From Gemmiger gallinarum (GTDB lineage Bacteria > Bacillota > Clostridia > Oscillospirales > Ruminococcaceae): a DNA stretch of 64,000 bases. A program made the position numbers and the translations under genes. Under the pieces are notes generated by a model. The model was given only the letters and a program-made list of their open reading frames with translations, had not been told where the DNA came from and ran no database searches. Location of the stretch: NCBI RefSeq assembly GCF_014982805.1, contig NZ_JADCKC010000001.1, forward strand, positions 682,001 through 746,000, in the 5' to 3' direction. Each line of letters opens with the position of its first letter. Position 1 is the first letter of the stretch. Below, in pieces: positions 17,867 to 25,128 of this stretch.

Positions 17867-17895
17867 TTGACTTTTTACCCCTTCGCGGATATAAT
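17867..17895 (+). promoter_or_regulatory. promoter of the tRNA-Asp/tRNA-Thr unit
   Basis: TTGACT at 17867-17872 and a perfect TATAAT at 17890-17895 are spaced by 17 bases, 43 bases before the first tRNA. An A-tract-rich segment lies directly upstream, as expected for a strong stable-RNA promoter. Confidence 0.88.
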
Positions 17896-17938
17896 AATCA
17901 ACGTTGCAGCTGCTACGGCGGTTGCGAAGCTGGGAAAT

Positions 17939-18015
17939 GGCCCGGTAGTTCAGTTGGTTAGAACGCTAGCCTGTCACGCTAGAGGTCGTCAGTTCGAGCC
18001 TGATTCGGGTCGCCA
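17939..18015 (+). tRNA. tRNA-Asp (anticodon GTC)
   Basis: 77 bases including an encoded CCA end. The acceptor arms GGCCCGG and TCGGGTC pair with two G-T wobbles. The anticodon loop CTGTCAC carries GTC. The T arm is GTCAG-TTCGAGC-CTGAT. The discriminator base is G, which is an identity element for Asp tRNA. Confidence 0.96.
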
Positions 18016-18018
18016 TTT

Positions 18019-18094
<76 letters not shown>

Positions 18095-18099
18095 GCGCA

Positions 18100-18146
18100 A
18101 ACCCGCAAAACAACGTTAAGGCGTTTGTTTTGCGGGTTTTTTATTT
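18100..18146 (+). terminator. terminator of the tRNA unit
   Basis: A perfect 14-bp stem pairs 18100-18113 with 18125-18138 and runs into TTTTTTATTTT. It begins 5 bases after the CCA end of tRNA-Thr. Confidence 0.92.
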
Positions 18147-18404
18147 TACTTTTTCATGGACGATTGTTGCGTATTTTTCGGAATTTCGCTGCAAATCACC
18201 GCATAAGCCAACAAAATCATATAGGGCATCTTCCTGCCATTGGGACACAGCAAGAAGGCGGCGGGCCGCCCCGGTTTGGGGTACCCGCCGCCTTGCTGTC
18301 CTTCCGGTTAAGAAAAAGCACAGCCCGAACAGTTTGCTCGCAAGTTTCTTTTATGTTCCGGTCCTGCCCGGCAGATCCTGCTCCTGAAAAGATGGTTCCG
18401 GCGC
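18147..18404. other. gene-free spacer with a GC-rich hairpin
   Basis: No gene is supported here. Within it, 18247-18301 folds as a strong hairpin: ACAGCAAG and GGCGGCGGG on one arm face CCCGCCGCC and TTGCTGT on the other, with a two-base bulge. Neither side has a T run, so it is not a standard terminator. It may still mark the 3' end of the minus-strand lipoprotein message. Confidence 0.45.
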
Positions 18405-19466
18405 TTATGACTCCATAGAATACAGCACATTGCCCTCTGCATCATAGCCGGTGTTTTTTACAATGTCGCCATCATATTCCGTAATGATATAATTGATCAG
18501 TTCTCCGTCCGGACCTGTGGTATCGGTCCGGATGATTCGGCCCTGCTCATCAAAAGCATAGTCAACACGGTATTCCAGATTTCCATCTGCCGAATATTTC
18601 TCCAAGGAAGATGCCTGTTCCGAGTCCTCCTCCCATCCATACAGCAAATAGCTCATCAGCTGGCCATCCTGTGTATAGGTATCGCTGCGAACCTTATGCC
18701 CTGCCTCATCGTACGTATACTCATTCACCGTTGCTATGGTGCCGTCCATTGGATAGCTTGCTTGTCTTACCAGATTGCCGGATTCGTCATAACTTCGCTC
18801 CTCGCGAATCAAGGAACCGGTAGACCCCACAAAACTGTATTGCTGCGTTTCCCGTCCCTGTTCATCGTAAAGAATGTCCACATGTCCCAATTCGGTGCCT
18901 GCCCCATCGTAATGCGTCACACCGCTGCTTCTGCCCTGTTCATCATATGTCAGAATGTGATACCAGCTCAACGCGCCGGTATCGTCAAATCCGCTTCTTT
19001 TGCGCAGCCTGCCTTCTCCATCGGTCACGTTGCCGCTTTCCAGCTCATCCATCTTCGCCTGGATTTCCGAATTTCCTCCGGTGAGTTCCAGTCCCTGACG
19101 CAGGGTCTCCAGCGCCGCGTCAAAATCCCCCTGACGGATATACACATCCGCCAGACGCAGCCACAGGTCGGCTTCCTGATATCCCAGTTCCCCGGCTTTC
19201 TCATAGTCTGCCAAAGCGGCGGCCAGATTTTCAGCTGTTTCACCAGCTGCAAGATAAGCCTCTCCTCGACCGACATAGGATTCCAAACGGTTGGGATCGA
19301 TCTGGATGGCCTCCGTAAACGCCAAAACGGCCTGTTCGTAGTTTTGTTCATTGAGATATCGCCTGCCCAGGTCATATTGCTCCTGCCAGCTGTCTGCCGT
19401 GCTGCATCCAACCAGCATTGCCAGGCACAACACCAAAGCAAGAATGCGATAAGGCATATATTTCAT
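18405..19466 (-). CDS. lipoprotein with TPR repeats and YD/RHS-like repeats
   Basis: 353 residues. A lipobox is visible at the signal-peptide end (CLAMLVGCS), giving lipid-modified Cys21. Residues about 27-145 form three to four TPR-type helices (LGRRYLNEQNYEQAVLAFTE). From about 155 to the end there are roughly eight repeats of 20-24 residues in the style YDEQGR...YDESGN...YDEAGH, resembling YD/RHS repeats. It should sit on the outer face of the membrane and bind a protein or polysaccharide partner. The coding sequence looks less GC-rich than its neighbours. It has its own promoter and no operon partners. No precise function is known. Confidence 0.85.
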   Translation of the reverse strand: MKYMPYRILALVLCLAMLVGCSTADSWQEQYDLGRRYLNEQNYEQAVLAFTEAIQIDPNRLESYVGRGEAYLAAGETAENLAAALADYEKAGELGYQEADLWLRLADVYIRQGDFDAALETLRQGLELTGGNSEIQAKMDELESGNVTDGEGRLRKRSGFDDTGALSWYHILTYDEQGRSSGVTHYDGAGTELGHVDILYDEQGRETQQYSFVGSTGSLIREERSYDESGNLVRQASYPMDGTIATVNEYTYDEAGHKVRSDTYTQDGQLMSYLLYGWEEDSEQASSLEKYSADGNLEYRVDYAFDEQGRIIRTDTTGPDGELINYIITEYDGDIVKNTGYDAEGNVLYSMES

Positions 19467-19495
19467 ACCTTTTCTCCTTTCAGATCTTTGCCTTT

Positions 19496-19524
19496 ATTCT
19501 AAAACAGATACCCATTCCTTTCAA
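19496..19524 (-). promoter_or_regulatory. promoter of the TPR/YD lipoprotein
   Basis: On the minus strand TTGAAA (19519-19524) and TAGAAT (19496-19501) are separated by 17 bases. The start codon lies 29 bases further on, behind AAAGGAG. Confidence 0.65.
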
Positions 19525-19588
19525 TAAATTTTCCTTTTCTTTTCTGCCGGCCTGTCCGGCACCGGTCTGATCTTGCCCATTTCCGCAC

Positions 19589-19618
19589 TTGACGACAGCG
19601 CGTCCGTCATACTATTAT
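19589..19618 (+). promoter_or_regulatory. coaBC promoter
   Basis: TTGACG at 19589-19594 and TATTAT at 19613-19618 are separated by 18 bases, giving a leader of about 115 bases before the start. No structured leader element was recognised in it. Confidence 0.6.
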
Positions 19619-19741
19619 GATAAAGATATCCGGCCGCTGAAAGCGGCATATGCGATGGAAACTAGCGCTGCTTTGCGGATTCATGAAGCATCCTGTGTAA
19701 ACGGATGCAGTAACTCTATTTTATAAAAGGATGTGTGCCGT

Positions 19742-20956
19742 ATGTCGGATGCTTCTTTGAAAGGGAAAACTGTTGTTCTGGGCGTCACCGGCGGCATTGC
19801 CGCATACAAGATTCCCAATGTTGCCCACGCCCTGGCCAAGCTGGGTGCCGACGTTCATGTGCTGATGACCAAAAATGCCACTGAGTTCATTGCCCCTCTG
19901 GTGTTTGAGACACTGACCAACAATCGCTGCATTGTGGATACCTTTGACCGCAACTTTCAGTACGATGTGGCCCATGTGTCGCTGGCCAACAAGGCAGACC
20001 TGATGCTCATTGCCCCGGCCACCGCCAACGTCATTGCCAAGATGGCCCACGGCCTGGCCGACGACATGCTGACCACCGTCACGCTGGCCGCCACCTGCCC
20101 CAAGCTGGTTGCCCCGGCCATGAACACTCACATGCTGGAAAACCCCATCACCCAGGATAACCTGAAAACCCTGGAGCGTTACGGATTCACCGTGATCCCC
20201 TCCGGTTCGGGGCTGCTGGCCTGCGGAGATACCGGCTCCGGCCGTTTGCCGGAGGAGAGCGTTCTGGTGGACTATGTGGTGCGTGAGCTGGTCTGTCCCA
20301 AGGACATGGCCGGCATGAAGGTGGTCGTCTCGGCAGGCGCCACCTGCGAGCCCATGGACCCGGTGCGCTACATCACCAACCATTCCACCGGCAAGATGGG
20401 CTGCGCCGTGGCCCGGGCCTGCATGCTGCGGGGCGCCGACGTTACTTTGCTGTGCGCCCGGGACGCAGGGCTGAGGGTGCCTTTTGTCCGCAATGTCCCC
20501 TTTGTGACGGCCAAAGATCTGTTTGAAGCTGTCAAGGAAAACGTAATGGATGCGGACGCTCTTGTCATGGCGGCAGCGGTGGCCGACTACCGCCCCGCTG
20601 TTGTGGCGGAGGACAAGGTCAAGAAGGCGGATGGTGCCCTCTCTCTTGCGCTGGAGCGCACCGACGATATCCTGGCCTGGGCAGGTGCCAACAAGCCGGA
20701 GAACCTCTATCTCTGCGGCTTCTCCATGGAGACGCGGGACCTCATTGAAAACTCCACCGCCAAGCTGCACAAGAAAAACCTTGACCTCATTGTGGCCAAC
20801 AACCTCAAGGTACCTGGCGCGGGCTTCGGTGTGGACACCAATGTGGTGACGCTGATCTCGGCCGACGGTGCAGAGTCCCTGCCCCTGCAGAGCAAGGACG
20901 CCGTGGCCATGCGCATTGCCGACGAGATCGTGAAGCACCGCAAGGCCAAGCAATAA
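19742..20956 (+). CDS. coaBC: bifunctional phosphopantothenoylcysteine decarboxylase / phosphopantothenate-cysteine ligase
   Basis: 404 residues from ATG 19742 (AAAAGG 11 bases upstream). The N-terminal CoaC flavoprotein half has TGGIAAYK at 16-23, the catalytic His in AHVSLANKADLMLIAPATAN and the substrate motif PAMNTHM. The C-terminal CoaB half begins with SAGATCEPMDPVRYITNHST and contains AAAVADYRP. It makes 4'-phosphopantetheine from 4'-phosphopantothenate and cysteine, two steps of coenzyme A synthesis. It is a single-gene unit ending in a strong terminator. Confidence 0.96.
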   Translation: MSDASLKGKTVVLGVTGGIAAYKIPNVAHALAKLGADVHVLMTKNATEFIAPLVFETLTNNRCIVDTFDRNFQYDVAHVSLANKADLMLIAPATANVIAKMAHGLADDMLTTVTLAATCPKLVAPAMNTHMLENPITQDNLKTLERYGFTVIPSGSGLLACGDTGSGRLPEESVLVDYVVRELVCPKDMAGMKVVVSAGATCEPMDPVRYITNHSTGKMGCAVARACMLRGADVTLLCARDAGLRVPFVRNVPFVTAKDLFEAVKENVMDADALVMAAAVADYRPAVVAEDKVKKADGALSLALERTDDILAWAGANKPENLYLCGFSMETRDLIENSTAKLHKKNLDLIVANNLKVPGAGFGVDTNVVTLISADGAESLPLQSKDAVAMRIADEIVKHRKAKQ

Positions 20957-20992
20957 AACACCTGCCTCTGCCCTGCCACACAATAACAAAGA

Positions 20993-21042
20993 TACCCCGC
21001 TTTCCGGGCAGAATCATTCTGCGGAAACCGGGGCATTTTTTT
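20993..21042 (+). terminator. terminator of coaBC
   Basis: CCCCG-C-TTTCCG at 20995-21006 pairs with CGGAAA-C-CGGGG at 21022-21033, followed by CATTTTTTT. It lies 37 bases after the coaBC stop. Confidence 0.88.
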
Positions 21043-21301
21043 GTGTTGTCTGCACTATGGGCAAAGGCTGCTGTGTCAGGTCAGCATCAGGAACATCCAA
21101 AGAAGGGCGGACAGGGGCATTCAAGACGCTTTCCATCCGGTAATCCTGCTGCGCGGCTGTCCAGGTTCGTCCTCCGCAAAGAATGCGGCAAGGACGGCAA
21201 AGAGAGCGCTGCAAACGCCTTCATGGGTTTCTCCCTCTGCTGCGGGGCAGGTGAAACTCCTTCCCAGTCGGTTTTATCCTATTTTTCTGCACACAACAAT
21301 A
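21043..21301. other. gene-free spacer between coaBC and metK
   Basis: About 260 bases between two terminators of convergent genes. Only short overlapping open frames exist, with Arg/Ser/Ala-rich translations, no ribosome site and no motif. I see no RNA gene or repeat here. Confidence 0.55.
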
Positions 21302-21350
21302 CAAAAGCCACCCGTCTGCGGGAGAACAGCTTCTCCGCAAACGGGTGGTT
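21302..21350 (-). terminator. terminator of metK
   Basis: On the minus strand CCACCCGT (21341-21348 complement) pairs with ACGGGTGG (21308-21315 complement), extended inward by TGCGGAGAA/TTCTCCCGCA, and is followed by CTTTTG. It starts 13 bases after the metK stop. Confidence 0.8.
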
Positions 21351-21362
21351 TGTTATCGGGAT

Positions 21363-22520
21363 TTACTTGCTCAGCTCGGCAACTGCGGCTTTCAGCGCGT
21401 CAACGCGGTCGGTATTCTCCCACTTGACGCCCAGGTCCTCGCGGCCCATATGGCCGTAGGCAGCCAGAGGGCGGTAGATGGGCTTGCGCAGGTCGAGGTC
21501 GCGGATGATAGCGGCCGGGCAGAGGTCAAACACCTGCTTGACCGCCTGCTCAATGACAGCATTGTCCACCGTGCCGGTGCCGAAGGTATCCACCATGATG
21601 GAGACCGGCTGTGCCACGCCGATGGCGTAGGCCAGCTCCACCTCGCAGCGTTTGGCAAGACCTGCAGCAACCACGTTCTTGGCCACCCAGCGAGCCGCGT
21701 AAGCGGCGGAGCGGTCCACCTTGGACGGGTCCTTGCCGGAGAAGGCACCGCCGCCATGGCGCGCCATACCGCCGTAAGTGTCCACAATGATCTTGCGGCC
21801 GGTCAGACCGGTATCGCCCTGGGGTCCGCCCACCACAAAACGACCGGTGGGGTTGATGTAGTAGCGGGTGTTCTTATCCAGCAGTTCCGCCGGGATGGTG
21901 GCGCGGATGACCTGCTCGGTGATATCGGCACGCAGCTGGTCCATGGTGATCTCGGGGCTGTGCTGGCTGGAAATGACCACGGCGTCCACCCGCACCGGGC
22001 GGCCGTCCTCATATTCCACCGTGACCTGGCTCTTTCCGTCGGGACGCAGGTAGGGCAGCGTGCCGTTCTTGCGGACCTCGGTCAAGCGCTTGGCCAGCTT
22101 GTGGGCCAGGCTGATGGGCAGGGGCATCAGTTCGGGGGTCTCGTCGCAGGCGTAACCGAACATCATGCCCTGGTCGCCGGCACCGGCAACGTCGTCGTTG
22201 GTACCCAGCGCAATATCGGGGCTCTGGCCGTCGATGTTGGTGATGACGCCGCAGGTATCGGCATCAAAGCCGTACTTGGCGCGGTCATAGCCGATGTCCC
22301 GGATGACCTGGCGGGCAATGGTCTGGATATCCACATAGCAGGTGGTGGTGATCTCACCCATGATGTGGACCAGGCCGGTGGAGCAGACCGTCTCGCAGGC
22401 AACGCGGGCGCCGGGGTCCTGCTCCAGGATCGCATCGAGGACGGCATCGGAGATCTGGTCGCAGATCTTGTCGGGATGGCCCTCGGTAACGGACTCGGAT
22501 GTGAACAAGAATTTGGACAT
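21363..22520 (-). CDS. metK: S-adenosylmethionine synthetase
   Basis: 385 residues, full length. It begins [22 protein letters not shown] with the methionine/ATP-binding SVTEGHPDK motif at 10-18. The P-loop-like [19 protein letters not shown] lies near 255-275, and [12 protein letters not shown] near 115 is the other signature. It makes SAM from methionine and ATP. The gene is preceded by a SAM-I riboswitch with its own terminator, so the product represses its own synthesis. The start ATG follows GGGAGG by 11 bases. Confidence 0.97.
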   Translation of the reverse strand: MSKFLFTSESVTEGHPDKICDQISDAVLDAILEQDPGARVACETVCSTGLVHIMGEITTTCYVDIQTIARQVIRDIGYDRAKYGFDADTCGVITNIDGQSPDIALGTNDDVAGAGDQGMMFGYACDETPELMPLPISLAHKLAKRLTEVRKNGTLPYLRPDGKSQVTVEYEDGRPVRVDAVVISSQHSPEITMDQLRADITEQVIRATIPAELLDKNTRYYINPTGRFVVGGPQGDTGLTGRKIIVDTYGGMARHGGGAFSGKDPSKVDRSAAYAARWVAKNVVAAGLAKRCEVELAYAIGVAQPVSIMVDTFGTGTVDNAVIEQAVKQVFDLCPAAIIRDLDLRKPIYRPLAAYGHMGREDLGVKWENTDRVDALKAAVAELSK

Positions 22521-22576
22521 GTTTGTATAAACCTCCCGTCAAATTGGTCAGAAAGGCAACCGCCGGGATCTGGTGG

Positions 22577-22616
22577 TAAAAACAAAGGGCGCACAGCCCA
22601 ACAGAGCTGTGCGCCC
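22577..22616 (-). terminator. expression-platform terminator of the SAM riboswitch
   Basis: A perfect 11-bp stem pairs 22606-22616 with 22587-22597 (minus-strand order) and is followed by TTTGTTTTT. It sits 4 bases after the aptamer P1 stem and 57 bases before metK. Confidence 0.9.
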
Positions 22617-22620
22617 AGGG

Positions 22621-22715
22621 CTTATCTTTCGGTTCCCCGCAGGAATTGGCACCTTACGCTCTCGCGCAGGTTGTCGGGCTTCACAGGGCCTGTTCCCTCA
22701 GCCGCTCTTGATAAG
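22621..22715 (-). promoter_or_regulatory. SAM-I (S-box) riboswitch aptamer
   Basis: Read on the minus strand it opens with CTTATCAAGAG and the kink-turn/P2 segment GGCTGAGGGA. GAAGCCCGACAACC, AAGGTGCCAATTCC and a closing GATAAG follow, pairing with the opening CTTATC as P1. These are the conserved landmarks of the S-box. It lies upstream of metK, a classical S-box target. When SAM is bound, the downstream terminator is expected to form. Confidence 0.95.
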
Positions 22716-22739
22716 TTGCTATTCTGATGTCTGGAGGAA

Positions 22740-22768
22740 ATCATACCATTTTACTGCGTGGATGTCAA
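22740..22768 (-). promoter_or_regulatory. promoter of the SAM riboswitch-metK unit
   Basis: On the minus strand a perfect TTGACA (22763-22768) and TATGAT (22740-22745) are separated by 17 bases. The aptamer begins about 25 bases downstream of the -10 box. Confidence 0.88.
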
Positions 22769-22814
22769 CCTTCCATTTTGATACATTTCGACTTTTTTGT
22801 ACAAACAGCCGTTT

Positions 22815-23411
22815 TTATTTCTTGCCGTGCAGGATGGGCGACAGGGGCTTGTAGATCAAAAAGCACACCACCGAGGACAGCAGCCCTTTGACCAGAGTGA
22901 ACGGCAGGTTGAACAGGATCAGGCAGCTGAGCAGGCTGGTGACGTTGGGGTTGATCTCCTGATAGGCTGCAATGATGGCGTCCATGCCGCCGAAGGCTGC
23001 CGCATATACCGGATAGCTGAAGAAGAAGTTCACCGGCACACTGAACACCGCCATGGCCACCGAGCCGATGAGAGAAGCGATGATGGCCGTCTTGCGGGTC
23101 TTGTTGTGCTTGTAGATCAGGCCCGCCACGCCCACGAACATGGCGCCCATGGCAAAGTTGCAGACCTCGCCGATGCCCAGCGTGGAGCCGTGGAAAATAG
23201 CAGCCAGAACGTTCTTGACCAGGCAGACCACAATGCCGTACACAGGGCCCAGGCTGAAGGACGCCAGCAGCGCCGGCAGTTCGGACAGGTCCATCTTGAC
23301 AAAGGACGGAATGAGCATGGGGATGGGGAAATCCAGCATCATCAGGATGCAGCCCACAGCGGACAGCATGGCGGTGACGGCGAGGGGACGAATCTTACTG
23401 TTGGTTTGCAT
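22815..23411 (-). CDS. ribU: riboflavin ECF transporter substrate-binding subunit
   Basis: 198 residues from ATG 23411, which has GGGAGG upstream. About six hydrophobic helices are visible, with the ECF S-component features of an N-terminal RPLAVTAMLSAVG helix and a conserved LPALLASFSLGPVYGI loop-helix. RibU binds riboflavin with high affinity and works with a shared energising module (EcfT and two ATPases) encoded elsewhere. The assignment as RibU is strongly supported by the FMN riboswitch directly upstream. No downstream gene is cotranscribed. Confidence 0.93.
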   Translation of the reverse strand: MQTNSKIRPLAVTAMLSAVGCILMMLDFPIPMLIPSFVKMDLSELPALLASFSLGPVYGIVVCLVKNVLAAIFHGSTLGIGEVCNFAMGAMFVGVAGLIYKHNKTRKTAIIASLIGSVAMAVFSVPVNFFFSYPVYAAAFGGMDAIIAAYQEINPNVTSLLSCLILFNLPFTLVKGLLSSVVCFLIYKPLSPILHGKK

Positions 23412-23525
23412 AACATTACCTCCCGGCCGGAAGCGCAAAACAGACAACCGGCCATTTCAAAATTTTTTTGAAAGCCGGCAACAAGTTTGAACCGGGAGGT
23501 TTGTCGGGTCCCACCCACCGTCTGC

Positions 23526-23573
23526 AAAACAAAACGCCCTGTCGGGTGTGCAAGGGTACACACCGACAGGGCG
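23526..23573 (-). terminator. expression-platform terminator of the FMN riboswitch
   Basis: On the minus strand GCCCTGTCGG and CCGACAGGGC form a 10-bp stem, extended inside by GTGTG/CACAC, followed by GTTTTGTTTTG. It lies between the aptamer and ribU. Confidence 0.85.
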
Positions 23574-23603
23574 GAAATGCAGGCATAGCAAACAGCTTCC
23601 GTT

Positions 23604-23722
23604 TCTTCCATCCGGACTTTAACCGTCGGCCCCGGAATTTCACCGGATCAGCGCCTGCCAATACGGCAGACGGTCGCGGGCTTTACCGCCGGTAGGGAAT
23701 TTCACCCCGCCCTGAAACAGAC
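23604..23722 (-). promoter_or_regulatory. FMN (RFN) riboswitch aptamer
   Basis: On the minus strand the RFN landmarks appear in order: TTCAGGGCGGGGTGAAATTC, CCTACCGGCGGTAAAGCCCGCGA, GATCCGGTGAAATTCCGG, GGCCGACGGTTAAAGTCCGGATGG. The positions and motif order match the family closely. FMN binding should favour the downstream terminator and lower riboflavin uptake. Confidence 0.96.
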
Positions 23723-23734
23723 TTTCTGTCCCAT

Positions 23735-23762
23735 ATTATAGCAGATGTTTTGAAAAATGCAA
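23735..23762 (-). promoter_or_regulatory. promoter of the FMN riboswitch-ribU unit
   Basis: On the minus strand TTGCAT (23757-23762) and a perfect TATAAT (23735-23740) are separated by 16 bases. The -10 box ends 12 bases before the aptamer. It overlaps the divergent promoter at 23750-23778. Confidence 0.7.
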
Positions 23763-23778
23763 CCATCCATGCTACAAT
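23750..23778 (+). promoter_or_regulatory. promoter of the mscS-type gene
   Basis: TTGAAA at 23750-23755 and TACAAT at 23773-23778 are separated by 17 bases. It overlaps the divergent ribU promoter, so polymerase can probably occupy only one of them at a time. Confidence 0.65.
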
Positions 23779-23848
23779 ATCGGTAGCCCGTGCTTTGCGG
23801 TCTGACCGGCGCGGGTGCTCACCCTTATAACTGAAAGGCTATTTTCTT

Positions 23849-24994
23849 ATGAACGAAATGATCGAAACCAAAACCGAAGTCCTGTCCTGGCTGGCCGGTT
23901 TCGGTGAATATGCTCCCCTGCTGCGGATTTTGCTGGCCGTTATTCTGATTTTTGTAGGCTTGTTCGGCGCACGGCTGTTCCGCTGGATCTTCCACCAACT
24001 GCGGGACAAGCTGGCCTCCAAACTGCCGGAATGGCTGCAGATTCTCTTTGACGGCTGTACCGAGCCCGCCATTCTGTTTGTGCGCTGCCTTTTGTGGTAC
24101 TTTGCCTTCCTGATTTTTCCCTGGGCTTTTGACGCTGCCTCGCCGGTGTGGAAAACTGCCGGAACCGTCATGGCCATTGCGTCGGTCTGCCTGTTGACAC
24201 AGGGCCTGTGGAACTCGGCCGGCCTCTGCCGTCTGCTGCTGCGCAGCGCTCAGAACCGCCTGGACCTGGAAACCAACAAGACCATGAACAGCTTCTTTGA
24301 GAAGATCTATCGGGCACTGGTGCTGCTGTTCGGCGGCATCCAGGTGCTGAACCTTCTGGGCTGTGAGGTCAACACCCTCATCACCGGCGCCGGCATCGCC
24401 GGACTGGCTGTCTCTCTGGGCGCACAATCCACCCTGTCCAATCTCATCGCCGGAGCCTCCATGGTCATTGAGCGCCCCTTCGGTATCGGGGATTATATCA
24501 CCCTGGGCAGCTTTGAGGGCACTGTGGAGGACATTTCCTTCCGCTCCACCCGCATCCGCACTCTGGACAACAGCGTCATCACCGTGGAGAATTCCAAGGT
24601 CAGCGCCGAGTACATCTGCAACGCCACCACCCGCCAGAATCGTCTGCTGAGCATGACGGTGGGCGTGACCTACGGGACTTCCAGAGAACACCTGGAAACC
24701 CTGTGCGACGACCTGCGGGCCATGCTCAAAAAAGACCCTCAGGTCCTGCCCGAGTCCGTTTATGTGATGCTGTCCAACTTCGGCGCCTCCAGCATCGACA
24801 TTGAGATCCGCTGCTACGTGACCGCTCTGGGCGGCGATGAGTTCCGCGTGCTGAAAAGCCGTCTGAACTGGCAGATCATGGTCATCATGGAAAAGGACGG
24901 CTGCGACTTTGCCTTCCCCTCCACCAGCGTCTATCTGGAAACACCGGTGTCCGTCTCCTCCCCTGCCGCCCCCGACGACGGCAAAACCGAGTAA
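23849..24994 (+). CDS. MscS-family mechanosensitive ion channel
   Basis: 381 residues. Three N-terminal hydrophobic helices (about 24-44, 73-92 and 106-124) precede the pore-lining helix, which is Gly/Ala-rich as in MscS (GAGIAGLAVSLGAQSTLSN, about 180-198). The signature VIERPFGIGDYI follows near 208-219, then the beta domain and cytoplasmic region. It releases solutes under hypo-osmotic shock. The C-terminal tail is Pro/Ser-rich. It is a single gene with its own promoter and terminator. Confidence 0.93.
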   Translation: MNEMIETKTEVLSWLAGFGEYAPLLRILLAVILIFVGLFGARLFRWIFHQLRDKLASKLPEWLQILFDGCTEPAILFVRCLLWYFAFLIFPWAFDAASPVWKTAGTVMAIASVCLLTQGLWNSAGLCRLLLRSAQNRLDLETNKTMNSFFEKIYRALVLLFGGIQVLNLLGCEVNTLITGAGIAGLAVSLGAQSTLSNLIAGASMVIERPFGIGDYITLGSFEGTVEDISFRSTRIRTLDNSVITVENSKVSAEYICNATTRQNRLLSMTVGVTYGTSREHLETLCDDLRAMLKKDPQVLPESVYVMLSNFGASSIDIEIRCYVTALGGDEFRVLKSRLNWQIMVIMEKDGCDFAFPSTSVYLETPVSVSSPAAPDDGKTE

Positions 24995-25061
24995 GCACTG
25001 CGCTACATGGCTGCCGGGCCGGCATTTCCGCCCCCATCCGGCAGCGCCCCTGTCAAAGATA

Positions 25062-25112
25062 CAGCCCCCGCCTCCGGGAACCTTCCGGAAGCGGGGGCTG
25101 TTCTGTTTCTTT
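25062..25112 (+). terminator. terminator after the MscS-type gene
   Basis: A 16-bp stem with one mismatch pairs 25062-25077 with 25085-25100 and is followed by TTCTGTTTCTTTT. It lies between this gene and the convergent ftsQ, and may also end the division cluster transcript. Confidence 0.85.
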
Positions 25113-25128
25113 TCTGAGGCGGGGCATT

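Noticed and set aside
21043-21459. Short frames in the coaBC-metK spacer that could be a small protein
   Set aside because: They run into the metK terminator and metK itself, lack ribosome sites, and have skewed Arg/Ser/Ala composition.
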